Source: Bolinopsis microptera
Taxonomy: Eukaryota > Ctenophora > Tentaculata > Lobata > Bolinopsidae
Reading direction: 5' to 3'
NCBI RefSeq assembly: GCF_026151205.1
Contig: NC_087077.1
Coordinates: 2,232,001 to 2,296,000, forward strand
Length of the DNA: 64,000 nucleotides
Shown: piece by piece, positions 43,301-54,746 of the stretch
How positions within the stretch are numbered: position 1 is the first letter of the stretch
How the letters are laid out: the number at the start of each line of letters is the position of its first letter
Made by a program: the position numbers and the translations under genes
Notes under the pieces: generated by a model
Told to the model about the DNA's origin: nothing
Databases searched by the model: none
The model's input: only the letters and a program-made list of their open reading frames with translations

Positions 43301-46300
43301 TTTTACCTTACTTACTGAGTTACTGCTACATTAACATGTAGTCTCCAAACATGATATATCCGAATTTTTAAACCCGACTCAACATAGAATTCAATTGAAG
43401 TAAAACTGCATTCCTGCATTCCAACTACTATACCATTCATATAAAATCCCAGTACTCAACCACTCAATGTTTAAAGTGTACATCTTAAGTTCACTTTCAC
43501 ACTTTATTGTAGCACATTGATATTTCTGCTGTTAGAGTTAGTGGCGGATAATATTACCCCTAGTCAATTTCCTTATTTACTGTGAAGCTTTGCAAGGTAA
43601 ATTAATCTAACAAATAGTGGTTCCATGTTACATTCCTAACCAACTTATAATTCACCACATCACCTTATAAAATATAAATTCCACTGTAACTTTATCTTTG
43701 TTCATCCGTTCTATTTTTATGCTCAATTCGCTCCCAAATGTGTAAGTTACATTCCGAGTAAGCTAATGTTATTTAACCTTGGTGCTATAAAACCATATCT
43801 GTTCTACGAACAGGCGAGTAACAAGAGAGCAGTATTACCGTACTGTAATGCGACACGTACCCTAGTACTACTACCGAGTAGTAGTGCAAACACCTCCAAG
43901 ATCGACACTGTCGCACTACAGTACGCTACCCGGACTGTTGTGCGACACGAACTCAAGTGCGACAAAGAGTTCTCTGCGACAACGCGTGTCCAGCTTCCTC
44001 CTGACTCCAGAAGGCTTGCTTGTGGTGGAAAAAGCATCCTCTCTTGGTAGTAGTGGGCCAGGTTGTCTCCACAGCGTTGATCAGGGGTCTCTCGTAGTCA
44101 CTCAGGACAGATTCAGGCATAGAGCTCATTAAGGAGGGCTTCGTAATGGGCTTGCGTCTTTCCAGGGAGTAAGCCGAATGCGAGGGGAATTCTCCAGCCG
44201 TCAGGAGACGTCACCAACTGTGTGAACAGGTTGGGTGAGGTGCTGAAGGTACCAGCAATGACAAGATGAGGAGCCTCAGCCAAACGATCCTTGTTTTCCA
44301 CTGCGCCGAGCAGGAAAGATGTTCTCCTCTCCGCCGAGTAGGTAGAATCCCAAAGCAGGAAGGTTTCACCCTTGTTCGTTCTGATGTAGTCAGGAGTTAG
44401 GAAAAGATCTACCAGGGAGCGGGTTTTGGTATGGCTTCAAAGGAGAGGGGTCCAATAGCGTCAGCGATTAGGTGTTTCGTAGGGAGGTCAGTATCTGAAG
44501 CTTTCTGTTTCATGTTCTGTTTTGCTGTGTAGACTGAATGAAGGTGACTGTGGAACTTCTTGTCGAACTTCAGGTTTCACACTACAGCTGTACGTGTCGC
44601 ATTACAGTACGTTTACCAATTTTAAGTGCGTTACGATATCTGCTTTCAACTTATAATACCGCGATGGTAAAAACTTAATAGTAATTATCAGTTTTATCTT
44701 TAAAAGTAAAATACTGAGTACTAACATTGTTAATGTTTCCACAGAGTTTGAATTATGATACAGTTGAGAACGATTTGACTCTCCAGAGTGAAACTAAACG
44801 TGAATATAAGGTTTGTTGAACTATGCAAAACATTAGCGCAATAATTTATCACATTTGTCATATAATGGTTTCAAGAGAATTCCTGCTTTCTTTTTCCTGA
44901 ATTTATTGAACATTCAATGAATTGTAACTATGTTAAACCGTGCTTTTTGGCGGAAAATATAGAAGCTTGGTTTTAAGCGAGACAGATCCCTTGCTCAAAT
45001 AGTGCTCAATACTTGTATATTTCAGCGGTTCAACTCTACTAGTTTTAACAGATGGCTGGTGTGTTTTCTGATAGGCGTATTTACAGCCTGTATAGCGGTA
45101 ATAGTTGACATAGGAATTGAACAGCTGTCCAACATCAAGCTCGACCTGGTCAGGAAATGTAAGTTTAATTCTACATTAAATTATCCTTGATTACTGTAGA
45201 CTGGAGATTACTGAAGTGCATTGTGTTCAGATTATATCCATCCGTGCCGTAGGCAGGATGCTCTGAGTTTGTTCACAATTCACATTCATAATTTGTCCGT
45301 TTGTTACGGTCTCGAACACTTGCAAGCTGTCGTTCAAAAGATAGACAAGCTGGTACATGATTTTAGGCATAACTTAATATTTTACTACAAAGCCAAACAT
45401 GCATTACAAACTACAAAGTACACACGTTTTGATGGGCACAAGTATGAAGTATGAAGTAAGTCTATCAGACGAGTGTGAACAAGAGTTAATTTAGGACATC
45501 GCTAGACTGCGGAATATCCGTGTTTTATGGAACGCGCCAACTCCTAATACTGCAAGAGCAGATCAATCGGCGCGTACGTACAAACATTAAATTATTTGAC
45601 TAGCTAGCAGACCGCGCGCGGCGCGCATCTCATGTCACATGTGCATGCAGCGCATTGCGTAGCCGGCTGCATCAACCACATGTCTTTATTGCCGGATTTA
45701 AGTTACACAAAAGCCACCGGTGAGCTATCGGATTATAGCGGAAGCTAGCGGGCGCCTATAGGAAACGCGCTAAAATGCAGCATTTATACCAGTATATTTT
45801 CTATCAACATATATAAGAATTCGTCAAAAAAAGTACTACTAGACTTGCAAAGTGCTGGCTGCAACGACGAATGGCCACCATTTTTACTCCACAACCTACC
45901 TGGATTACGTAAATCACAAAGAACATCTAGTCAATAATCACTCAAAACCAAACTCATACAGCTCAAATTAAACAATCTGAATCAGGACAACATTTCAAAC
46001 CACCTGCCATTCTAACAGCACATTCCTTATTTCACTGCCACATAGCGCATATCTACACTGATAACACACCTAATTGCGGTGAGGCAGCATCATAAAGTTA
46101 ATATCAAATATGTTTGCAGATCAGGGCCAGTCGACTCGACCAATAAAATTTTAATTGAATAGTTTTATTAGATAACATCACAATTATAATCTGCGTGCCC
46201 CTCGGGGATGAATATTTAACTTATTTCAATTATATATTACTTTTGAGTAAACATTGGCTGGTACTACGGACCAGTCCCCCAATCATACCTAGCGAATGGC

Positions 46301-49300
46301 TAGCGGAGTATTTCACTTGACCGGGTATCAGCCATCAGGGTATGAGATCATCACCACATTGATATTCATGAATGTGAACACTGAACATCACAACCATGAT
46401 TGTTCTTGACTTATCCTTTCAGATATGCTGAAGTGTTTAAATAAAGAAACATGCTCCGTTCTGATTCCTTGGCTGGTTTGGACCGGACTCAACATCGCTT
46501 TTTGCATCGTTGCAACTGTCGTGGTCGCTTTTGTCGAGGTGATAATTAGGTCTTACAAAGATTGCAGAGTCTTGCTTACCATGGAATCAGTATGGTTATG
46601 AATTGATTTGGTCGCCATGTGTTGTGAAATGCTTATCGTATATAATATTTCAGCCAGTAGCAGCGGGTAGTGGAATCCCGGAGATTAAATGTTACCTAAA
46701 CGGGGTAAAAGTCCCGAGAGTAGTCAGAATTAAAACCCTCCTCTGTAAAGTGACGAGTATCATTGCTGCTGTGTCTGGGGGTCTAGCGTGTGGAAAGGTA
46801 CAGAATAAATTAATTAATGTGAAAAGTACAGTGGAAAATGTACAGTTTGAAATGAACACCCAAAAATTGTTGAACCATTATTTTACGATACTGACCCCGC
46901 AGGAAGGTCCCATGGTACACAGTGTTGAACCATTATGTTACGATACTGACCCCGCAGGAAGGTCCCATGGTACACAGTGTTGAACCATTATGTTACGATA
47001 CTGACCCCGCAGGAAGGTCCCATGGTACACAGTGTTGAACCATTATGTTACGATACTCACCCCGCAGGAAGGTCCCATGGTACACAGTGTTGAACCATTA
47101 TTTTACGATACTGACCCCGCAGGAAGGTCCCATGGTACACAGTGTTGTTGAACCATTATTTTACGATACTGACCCCGCAGGAAGGTCCCATGGTACACAG
47201 TGTTGTTGAACCATTATTTTACGATACTCACCCCGCAGGAAGGTCCCATGGTACACAGTGGCGCGGTGGTTGCTGCAGGAATTTCTCAGGGTAGATCAAC
47301 TACATTGCAGTGTGATTGCAAGGTAAGATTTGTCTGATAATTTTATGTTAAATAAGTTATACATACTTATGTAAATGTATACTCTAGTGATCGTAATTAT
47401 GCCCAGATTGGAATGTATTACGTATATATTGGTATATTTGACTATCCATGGGCAACATCGAACCTATATGAATAATACGAATACGGTTCTGAAAGATTGC
47501 AAATTCGCACTCATGATCATGGGCTACCTGCAACCTATATGAATAACATTAATACATAAGGTTCTAAAATGTTATAGATAATATATAGAGTTGTACATCA
47601 TCATGAAACTGATAGATTAATTTACTTTATCAGGTTTTCAAAGATTTCCGATGTGACCATGTTAAGAGAGACTTTATAGCCTGTGGCGCTGCTGCAGGGG
47701 TCTCTGCTGCGTTTGGAGCACCAATTGGAGGGGTGCTGTTCGCTCTGGAGGAGGGTGCTAGTTTCTGGAACCAGTCCCTTACTTGGAGAATAGTAAATAT
47801 TATTTAGTAAATATTATTTCATTACTTGGCGAATAGTAAATATTATTTCATTACTTGGCGAATAGTAAAGATTATTTCATTTTAGAATATTGATCAATGT
47901 AGTTTGATCAGTAATTTGTGAGTTGAGAGTTCTTCTATTATAAGTTGCCCAAAAGATGATTAATTGTTTTACCGCCCTCAGTTCTTCTCCTCGCTGGTAT
48001 CGTCGTTCTTCCTCAACACTATTCTCTCAACGTATAAAGGGTCTCCTGGAGACCTATCTAATCCTGGTCTTGCTAACTTTGGTCTATTCGAGGTAAGCAC
48101 TATAGTTATCTGATCAGCCATATGTATAACATTGAAATATGCTTTGAGTCCCATTTTTCTAACTTTTTTATCTGTTCAGGCCGATGTATAAAAGGTGCTC
48201 TAACTTTTCATAAAAGCTGTACATTATAATCTCCTGAGAGATTATTTAATTTCAGATCAGTAACTACGAGTGGTATGAGTTAATTATTTTCATAATGATG
48301 GGAATGGTTGGTGGACTCCTCGGAGCATTATTCAACGACATCAATATCAGACTTTCTTTATTCAGAATAAGGTACCTTTATCAGACTTTCTTTATTCAGA
48401 ATAGGTGTATTTATTATTAACAACGTGATGATAGGCTTGTTTTCGGCTGAGTATGTGAATATTTTAATTGTTTTCGCACGTAGGAACCATTGGTATTTAA
48501 TAGGTCACTGCTTCCAACTTGCTGATTGGAGTTTCACAATTCACGTTGTCGCCCTATTATAGAAAGAGCGTATGTCGACACGAGCCATTTAAAAAATTAA
48601 GGCAGGTTTGACATTCTACTGACCTAGGCGAATATTTTCTCAAATTGACAATTTACCGTTTTCAAAAAGGCGTAGGCCGAAACGTCGACAACTATTTGTT
48701 TGCAAAACTGAGTGGAGACTCTCACTTTTTCCCAAAACATCAATTATAATTTACCGAAAATAAATCCCTTCCACATTTTGGAAACTGTCTCTGTCGAAAT
48801 GGACGAAGCTGTAGATTAGCTTTTAAACGCTGCACAACTATGTTATTATTAACTATGTTATTATCAACCGGTTTGTTTCAGGCGTATGAAGTACAGAGTA
48901 CTGAAAGTAATAGAAGTAATTCTGGTAGCGTTTTCCACTACTGCTATAGGATTTTGTGCCATGTACTTTGTCGAGGACTGCACCTACGCACAAGTTAAAG
49001 ATAACAGCACAGAGCTTTATAATTTACAGGTTACTGTTTGGACCAGTAAAAGTTGTGTGTCAAATCATGATGGACTTGATCAAAAATACGACGATTTTTG
49101 TGGCTTTGTCCAAATTTTGTAGTGTTTCCCTGACAAACAAAACAAAAGTTGTTGAAAATCCAAAATAAGTATGTTTTCTGGAAACTATTTTGTATGTCCC
49201 TTCTAAAATGTGACTTCTATATTATTACAGATGCAATGCGACAGTGGACAGTACAACTCACTTGCTACTCTGTTCTTGCAATCCCCTGAGAGCACTGTTA

Positions 49301-50383
49301 AAGATCTTCTTCACTCTCCTATAGGTAACAAATAAACCTCCTGGGTGTGGAATGTGGGTCTAGGTCTGTCTTTTTGAGAAATTATGGGAGTTTTATATTA
49401 TGGGAAACTGCGGCTACAACCGTTATGATATCCGATATAAATAATTGCTCAGACAAACCATAAATAAGCAATTTTTAAAACAATCATCTTATTTCAGATA
49501 AGTTCTCTTGGAAGTCACTACTGACTTTCTCAGTGATATACTACTTCATGTCTGTTTGGACGTACGGTCTCTCTGTTGCTTCTGGTCTCTTCATGCCCAG
49601 TCTTCTCACAGGTTAGTGTCAAACTGCTCGGCCCGTTCTTTTTAACATGTTATTATCATGTTTATGAAGATTATGAACCATGTATTTTGGTCCGATATAA
49701 ATGATAAGGTCGCATTTCTACATATTTTCTGTCGTATTTCTAATAACATGGTTGATGGTAGTGCAGTAATTATTTCTCCCCTACCAGGTGCTGCTTACGG
49801 TAGACTTGTTGGGGTATTACTACACTACGTCACACCAATGAACGTATCGGAGCCTGGAATATACGCTCTCATTGGTGCTGCTTCTTTCTTGGGTAACCTT
49901 CTTTATTGTGATAAATTATTTCAAAACTTTAATTCAAACAGGAGTCTGAATTTTCAAAAAAGTCAGGAATCTGAATTTTCTGCTTTCAGACAGGAGTCTG
50001 AATTTTCCGCTTCCAAGTTTACGACTTGATGTTTCAGGTGGTGTAACTCGTATGACTATAAGTCTGACTGTAATTATAATGGAGGCTACTAGGAACATAA
50101 CGTTTGGTCTTCCTATCATGATGACATTAGTAACTGCCAGGTGAGGAACTAGGGCCATTTATTGATGAGCAGTCACAGAAATCAGAATGGATGTTTGATT
50201 ATATAATACGATTATATTATGTATTATATGATGTATGTTATCATTCAGTCATAAGTAACTGACATTATATCATCAGGTTTGTTGGTAACTACTTTAACGA
50301 AGGTCTGTACGACGAACATATCAACTTGAAGCAGGTTCCAATGTTACCGTGGGATCCTCCTGTAAAAAGCTTCAGGCTCACAG
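40361..50383 (+). CDS. CLCN7: CLC-7-like Cl-/H+ exchanger, membrane domain complete, CBS domains not found
   Basis: Exons: 40361-40673, 40875-40936, 41639-41677, 43180-43251, 44745-44810, 45026-45158, 46423-46538, 46654-46797, 47239-47322, 47634-47792, 47982-48092, 48256-48371, 48882-49029, 49231-49324, 49498-49611, 49788-49892, 50038-50140, 50277-50383. All join in phase to about 695 residues. An acidic N-terminus with an AEQP repeat leads to [13 protein letters not shown], the N-terminal signature shared with CLC-7. Pore motifs: [13 protein letters not shown] (Ser for Cl- selectivity), [10 protein letters not shown] (gating glutamate) and [12 protein letters not shown] (proton glutamate). 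It should act as an endosomal/lysosomal 2Cl-/H+ exchanger. The last exon ends ...[10 protein letters not shown] at a good donor, just where the first CBS domain starts in CLC-7, and no CBS exon follows before the Kv gene. The 5' side has an AG one base before the ATG. The three smallest 5' exons (41639, 43180 and, less so, 40875) are the least certain. Confidence 0.88.
41042..41209. mobile_element. 168-bp fold-back MITE in CLC intron
   Basis: Inverted ends TTTTTCTGTATCTACCATTG and CAATGGTAGAAACAGAAAAA enclose AT-rich inverted copies of GTTATTGTTATACTATTTA. No coding capacity. The family cannot be told and a target duplication is not clear. Confidence 0.65.
43087..43140. repeat. GGTTTGTT microsatellite in CLC intron
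   Basis: About six copies of an 8-bp unit ending 40 bp before the acceptor of exon 43180-43251. Confidence 0.85.
43839..44611 (-). mobile_element. MULE (Mutator-like) transposon remnant in CLC intron
   Basis: Terminal inverted repeats of about 22 bp (CGTACTGTAATGCGACACGTAC at 43839-43860, inverse at 44590-44611) enclose a minus-strand frame encoding [20 protein letters not shown], then [19 protein letters not shown]. The xDGTFxxxPxLFxQLxT...LLPxKTxxxY pattern is that of the MULE transposase domain; the aspartate of DGTF reads A here. Only a fragment remains, so the element is non-autonomous and decayed. It lies in the intron between exons 43180-43251 and 44745-44810, opposite to the CLC gene. 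Confidence 0.7.
45159..46422. other. long CLC intron with GC-rich patch
   Basis: A 1.26-kb intron. A patch near 45605-45665 (GACCGCGCGCGGCGCGC) resembles GC-rich patches elsewhere in the window. The rest is AT-rich. No coding exon was recognised and the flanking exons join in phase without one. Confidence 0.5.
46866..47238 (+). repeat. tandemly duplicated splice acceptor plus exon start (CLC)
   Basis: Seven copies, counting the functional one, of a 54-60-bp unit. Each has a branch-side sequence, the acceptor CCCCGCAG and the first 22 bases of the next exon (GAAGGTCCCATGGTACACAG plus TG). Only the last copy continues into the real exon at 47239. Use of an upstream acceptor reads into the next repeat and soon meets a stop. 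The repeated codons encode the gating-glutamate motif EGPMVHS. Confidence 0.9.
47781..47880 (+). repeat. tandemly duplicated splice donor plus exon end (CLC)
   Basis: The exon tail ACTTGGAGAATA with donor GTAAATATTATTT is followed in the intron by two further copies (ACTTGGCGAATA + GTAAA, ending at 47835 and 47864), each a plausible alternative donor. Unit about 29 bp. Confidence 0.85.
48345..48404 (+). repeat. second duplicated splice donor plus exon end (CLC)
   Basis: The last 26-27 exon bases (TATCAGACTTTCTTTATTCA, then GAATAAG) before the donor at 48372 are repeated at 48379-48404 and again followed by GT (GTGTAT). Confidence 0.85.
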
Positions 50384-50656
50384 GTACGTTGTTCAGCTGG
50401 AAATTTCAGTTTTAGTTTTCTTGGATATTGAAATGAAAACATCTGTTAAGGTAAAATCGGTGTAAAATTATCGGACTAAAATCAGAGTAAAGTTAAAACT
50501 TTCAGATCTTGATTATCTGTAGGGAGCAGCAGCAAATGAAAGTTGAGAAAATTCAACTTGCATTTTCATAATTACAAAAGATAATCTTCATTATCCCTTA
50601 ATACATCAGTTTAAACAAATAAACCACCTAAAACTTCACATACTCTTGTCCTCACT
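50384..50656. other. gap between last CLC exon and Kv stop codon
   Basis: AT-rich, about 270 bp. No CBS-domain coding sequence in any frame. If the CLC donor at 50384 is not used, translation would add about ten residues (TLFSWKFQF) and stop. Confidence 0.6.
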
Positions 50657-52903
50657 TCATGGTCTAAAGTGAGTCATAGCAAACTGAGGTCCCATACTCT
50701 TCCTTCTCTCTCCGACTATCTTCTTCCAGCTCATATCCTCACCCTCATCACTACTGTTTTCCTCTCCACTCTTCTCCTCCTTCTTATCCCCTCTAGATAA
50801 ACTGCTCATTCTCTCCCTCATGTACTCATTCTTCCGCTGCTCCCTCTGTATACTCCTGTCCAGATGTTTACTCAGGATGGGTATCGGAATAGCAAAAAGA
50901 GGCACTCCCGCAATAGCACAAAACCCACCGATGATCTTGCCAGCAGTGGTCAATATCGCTGGAGACCCGTACCCAATAGTAGTGATAGTGATGAGACTCC
51001 ACCACACATACTCCAGGATACTGTAATGAACATCGTCCTCGTGATGGTATTCCTCTGAGTGGAATTCCTCGTCTTCAGGACACGGTTCGGTTACACAGTC
51101 TGTTCCGTTTGAGATCGTTGGCGGTTCCGGCTCTTTTACTTCTGCTAGGTACTCTAAACAAGCAAAGAGAAAGACAATGACGAATAAAAACAGACATACT
51201 GAGAGTAGTTCACGTGATGCGTCCTTCAAGGCGGTTCCTAAGGAGTTCAAGAGGAGCGAGTGTCTGGATAGTCTCAAGATTCTGAAACTGAACGATAGTC
51301 TGATGATGTTTTTGAGGAACTTGCTGTCCGAGGCGTCTGAGTTTGCTACGGCCAGCAGCATGCAGAATGTAGCGATTAACATAAGGTCTATACCAGTCTG
51401 AAAAGATGTGAGGAATTTTATTTTCTGAGGGGCGGCGAAAAAATGTAGCAGGAAAAGGATAGAAAACCAGATCATACAGGCAGCATCCATCCAAACAAAG
51501 ATTCGAATGGCTCCGTACCGGGCGAAGAACGCCATTTCTAGTGGATCCAAATTAGGGGGTCTGTTATCAGGGAGGGTTGCTGAAATGCAGCTCACAACTG
51601 AGACAAGAATGAATATAACATCAAAAACTGTGTAAATCTTCGTTACCGCAGAAGTTTTGTGGTATAAACATAAGAAGATTGTAGATTGAAAACTTTTTGG
51701 ATCTTCAGGTACCAGTCCCTCAAAATTATCCTTGATTTCCTGCTCATACGGTCCTACTGTTATTTCCTTCGGATTAATCTTAAAGAATCTCAGAGTATCT
51801 AAAAAAGTTTCATGTTTAATCCCAATAGGGCACCTCAGTGTATTCTGAATATCTTGATAGTAGAACAGTACACTCTCAAAACACTCTGCTTTAATGTAAA
51901 CCGGCTCATCAGGGACCCCTGGATACTCCTCCTGATCATACGGGTTCCACTTGATAATCTCGAATATAAACCTCTGCTTCTCACTGTCAAAGTACTGCCA
52001 CTTCTCCTGACTGCCCAGCAGAGTGTGGTCGTGTCTCTCGATTGTCTCCCAGCGGGTCTGGAACAGAGCTCCTGCCTCTATAAACGCGTACTCTGAGACT
52101 GGGGTGTTGTCTTGTATTTCAATGGGCTCCAGGTTGAACCGCACTTTCTTGGGTCCAACAGGGGGTGTTGGGGTGTTGCAGGGAGAGGAGTCGAGTGAGG
52201 AGTCAGACATGAAGAAGTTGTGCATTAGGAGATAGTGGAGCGAGTGTTTTTCAAGCATCTCGTCTGTTATTAGTGGCATTCTGACTGGTTTGGGTTCTGG
52301 TATTGGTACTTCGAGATGTCCGGAACTCCAACTTTCCCTTCTACCGTCGATTAGATTCAGTCCTTCCAAACTGTCCTTAAATTTGTTGACCGGAGTTGGC
52401 GAGTCGGGCGTTTCTTCTACGACATTTTCAACGGTTATTGAAATTCTCGGCGGTAGGATCCTAGGTCTGAATTTCTGCACGTTGTTAAATGAGAGCTGAA
52501 TCGAGTCTCTAGCTCGTGCTGCTTGGAAGGTTCCCAAGCCATCGTCTAATTCATCGTTCAGAGATATAAGTGAGCAAGCACTGCTCATAGAGTCCGGCGT
52601 CTCATACCCGGAGTTATTCCCACTATTGTTCTTCAAAATATCACCTAGCCTATTGCTTTTGTTAACAACGAGTTTATACTTGCCCGGATTCCCAAACACC
52701 TGCTTCTCCACAACCCCCTCCTCGTACTCATCCTTCTTCGGACTGCTGTTAGATTTTCTAAACCGAGGAGAATAAGAAGGAGAAGACCTGGAGGAGGGAC
52801 GGTTGTTGTTCTGACTGCCCTGCGCGGCGGCACTGCGGCACGCTATGGAGGGGGAGGAGGAAGAGTTGGGGTCTTTTGAGAGATCTGTCCAACAGCCCCG
52901 CAT
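50657..52903 (-). CDS. Shaker-type voltage-gated K+ channel subunit, intronless
   Basis: A 748-residue ORF. Residues 1-265 are low-complexity, Ser/Pro-rich and probably disordered. About 270-375 is the T1 (BTB) tetramerisation domain (FQTRWETIERHDHTLLG), with about 20 extra residues before CFESVLFYYQ. S1 is about 423-443. S4 (about 531-552) reads RLSFSFRILRLSRHSLLL. The pore helix and filter are WWSLITITTIGYGS. S6 is about 655-680 with PIP in place of the PVP gating motif (AIPIPILSKHL). The C-terminus is acidic/Ser-rich. Relative to Shaker, S4 lacks the first and third arginines (N and F), so voltage sensing should be altered, and the filter GYGD is GYGS. It should form a plasma-membrane tetramer. 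T1 lacks the zinc motif of Kv2-4, arguing for Kv1 type. It is convergent with the CLC gene, and could lie inside one of its introns if CLC exons continue beyond it. Confidence 0.9.
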   Translation of the reverse strand: MRGCWTDLSKDPNSSSSPSIACRSAAAQGSQNNNRPSSRSSPSYSPRFRKSNSSPKKDEYEEGVVEKQVFGNPGKYKLVVNKSNRLGDILKNNSGNNSGYETPDSMSSACSLISLNDELDDGLGTFQAARARDSIQLSFNNVQKFRPRILPPRISITVENVVEETPDSPTPVNKFKDSLEGLNLIDGRRESWSSGHLEVPIPEPKPVRMPLITDEMLEKHSLHYLLMHNFFMSDSSLDSSPCNTPTPPVGPKKVRFNLEPIEIQDNTPVSEYAFIEAGALFQTRWETIERHDHTLLGSQEKWQYFDSEKQRFIFEIIKWNPYDQEEYPGVPDEPVYIKAECFESVLFYYQDIQNTLRCPIGIKHETFLDTLRFFKINPKEITVGPYEQEIKDNFEGLVPEDPKSFQSTIFLCLYHKTSAVTKIYTVFDVIFILVSVVSCISATLPDNRPPNLDPLEMAFFARYGAIRIFVWMDAACMIWFSILFLLHFFAAPQKIKFLTSFQTGIDLMLIATFCMLLAVANSDASDSKFLKNIIRLSFSFRILRLSRHSLLLNSLGTALKDASRELLSVCLFLFVIVFLFACLEYLAEVKEPEPPTISNGTDCVTEPCPEDEEFHSEEYHHEDDVHYSILEYVWWSLITITTIGYGSPAILTTAGKIIGGFCAIAGVPLFAIPIPILSKHLDRSIQREQRKNEYMRERMSSLSRGDKKEEKSGEENSSDEGEDMSWKKIVGERRKSMGPQFAMTHFRP

Positions 52904-52924
52904 CTTGGCTGATTAGGGTTCTTC

Positions 52925-53245
52925 CTAGCGTTCTTCCTGGTAATTTAGTGTAACCGGGTTAGAATTAGAATTAGAGGTGTAATAAAATGTAAGCAGCAAA
53001 TAACACAATGATATTATTATGATTAATATTAAATAATGATTTTCGTTCAATTCTAAGCTGTTAGAAGAATTCTTAGATATAATGTAAGGAAGCGTGCTCA
53101 CAAGAAAGCTGAACAAAACTGAATACAAATAAAATGACGTGTTTTTATATATAAATTCTAAAAGACGCGGTGAAAAGACATTAAAACCACCATTAGCGTT
53201 AAAAAACGCGAATTTTTTAAAAATTCGGGTTTGCATAGGCGCCAT
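52925..53245 (-). CDS. hypothetical small two-helix membrane protein
   Basis: A 106-codon ORF directly upstream of the Kv gene on the same strand. It has two hydrophobic segments (FYLYSVLFSFLVSTLPYII and YLILIIIISLCYLLLTFYY). Its C-terminus (SNSNSNPVTLN) is encoded by a TTAGAA-type microsatellite like LINE tails elsewhere in the window, which weakens the case. No family recognised; it may equally be Kv 5' UTR or chance. Confidence 0.25.
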   Translation of the reverse strand: MAPMQTRIFKKFAFFNANGGFNVFSPRLLEFIYKNTSFYLYSVLFSFLVSTLPYIISKNSSNSLELNENHYLILIIIISLCYLLLTFYYTSNSNSNPVTLNYQEER

Positions 53246-54740
53246 TCATAATTGTTTGATGCCGTTAAACTATAATATATTAAAGACGAATATAGACGGA
53301 ATAGATGTTTAATGACAATATGTCACCAATTACCACATTGATTATACTTAGATTAATATGTGCTAAAAAGTGCGAAGGCACTAGGCAATCTAATTTTAAA
53401 ACTCGGTTACTGTGGACCAAGGCCGCAAATCCCGGCGACATATTCCTGATCTTTGATAAGATAAACGGGCGTGGCATATCATTTATTCAAGATACTATCA
53501 CTAAACTGTACGTGCCACGTGGTAGTGGTACTGGTAGAGGTTTAGAAGATAAGCGAACATTTAGAATGATTATGTAAGTGCCCTCGGTAGTTTCCCGGCT
53601 TTGAGTTCCATGAGTGCGATCCACTGGATTGCACTAAATCATCAAGGACTAGGAACTATATCATATACCAAAGCTCTAAGTTACTGATATTGATAAAATA
53701 AACAAGGCTGTCGCCTATAAATTCGACTTAGGGCGGCTTCAACGTCCGCCTATAAAGCTTTCTCTAAAACGAAAAGAAATCATGTGCGCTGAAATCATGT
53801 CCTCAGCAGCTTGTTTTAAATTCCTTAAATAACTTAAATTATTAAAGGAAATATCACGGTTCTATAAATCATGTACAATTATAACACCAATTAGTGAAAA
53901 TAAAATAAACGCATCGCTGTTAGGCAAACTAAGTGCCCAGACTCTCGGGCATGATTTTAATTCTTTCCGTAAAACTTAGATCGTACTTTAAGGAATGACC
54001 CAGCTATTATACGGTAAAACAAACGTGCTCAGATCGCATAAAATAATGACAAAAGTAAATGGTAAAGGGCACCGCGAGGTAATTGTACCAGTAATTAATG
54101 AGATAGTAGACAGGAAATTTATTGAACAAAAATCAATGTGCACTGCAAGTCACGGTATGTTCATTACCGTACCATTGCAGAGAGAGAGATCGTACAATTA
54201 CGACCACATAATGGCATGGTAATGATATTTGTAAGGATGTGATAGTATCACGAGATTTAATACGGCGGATATTAAGCAATATTAATATTAACAGCTATAA
54301 GATAAGTATGACAATGATCAATGCTAAATTGAACTTATCGCCAACTTCCAACTTCAAATAACGTATACCCAAATCACCTCGCTTAAAGGACAATAAGGAG
54401 GGGGAGGATATGGATGTATGCAGGGCCAACTCTGTTGTTGTGCAAATACATGCGCAGCACCGCAGATCTCTTGTTCAGCGTTAAGGTATTAAGGCTGATG
54501 TTCAACTCCCGACAAAAGGGCCATTGTAAGGTACTAAATGTGACGTCTGGTGATGAATGGTGGTGGTTTAAGGACTGACAAAGGGGGTAATTCCCGGCGG
54601 GTCTTAGTTGTACTTGTCGGATCAACAGAACATATTAAATAAATCATCTAGTTCGTGCCCAAACTATAAACAACTTTAATGAGTTTCATAGATTAATAGA
54701 CACAAACCCCGGTACAATCCTCCTCACAATATCACACATG
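53246..54740. other. gene-poor region with two doubtful short ORFs
   Basis: Plus-strand ORFs of 90 codons (53305-53577) and 75 codons (53995-54222) have a protein-like composition (for example KTRLLWTKAANPGDIFLIFD and VNGKGHREVIVPVINEIVD) and could be old exons or mobile-element remnants. No domain, splice pattern or start context supports either. Nothing else seen. Confidence 0.3.
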
Positions 54741-54746
54741 ATCTAT

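Noticed and set aside
49893-50037. Repeated CAGGAGTCTGAATTTTC words in a CLC intron as another duplicated splice boundary
   Set aside because: The repeated words do not match either flanking exon edge. They are a simple intronic repeat.
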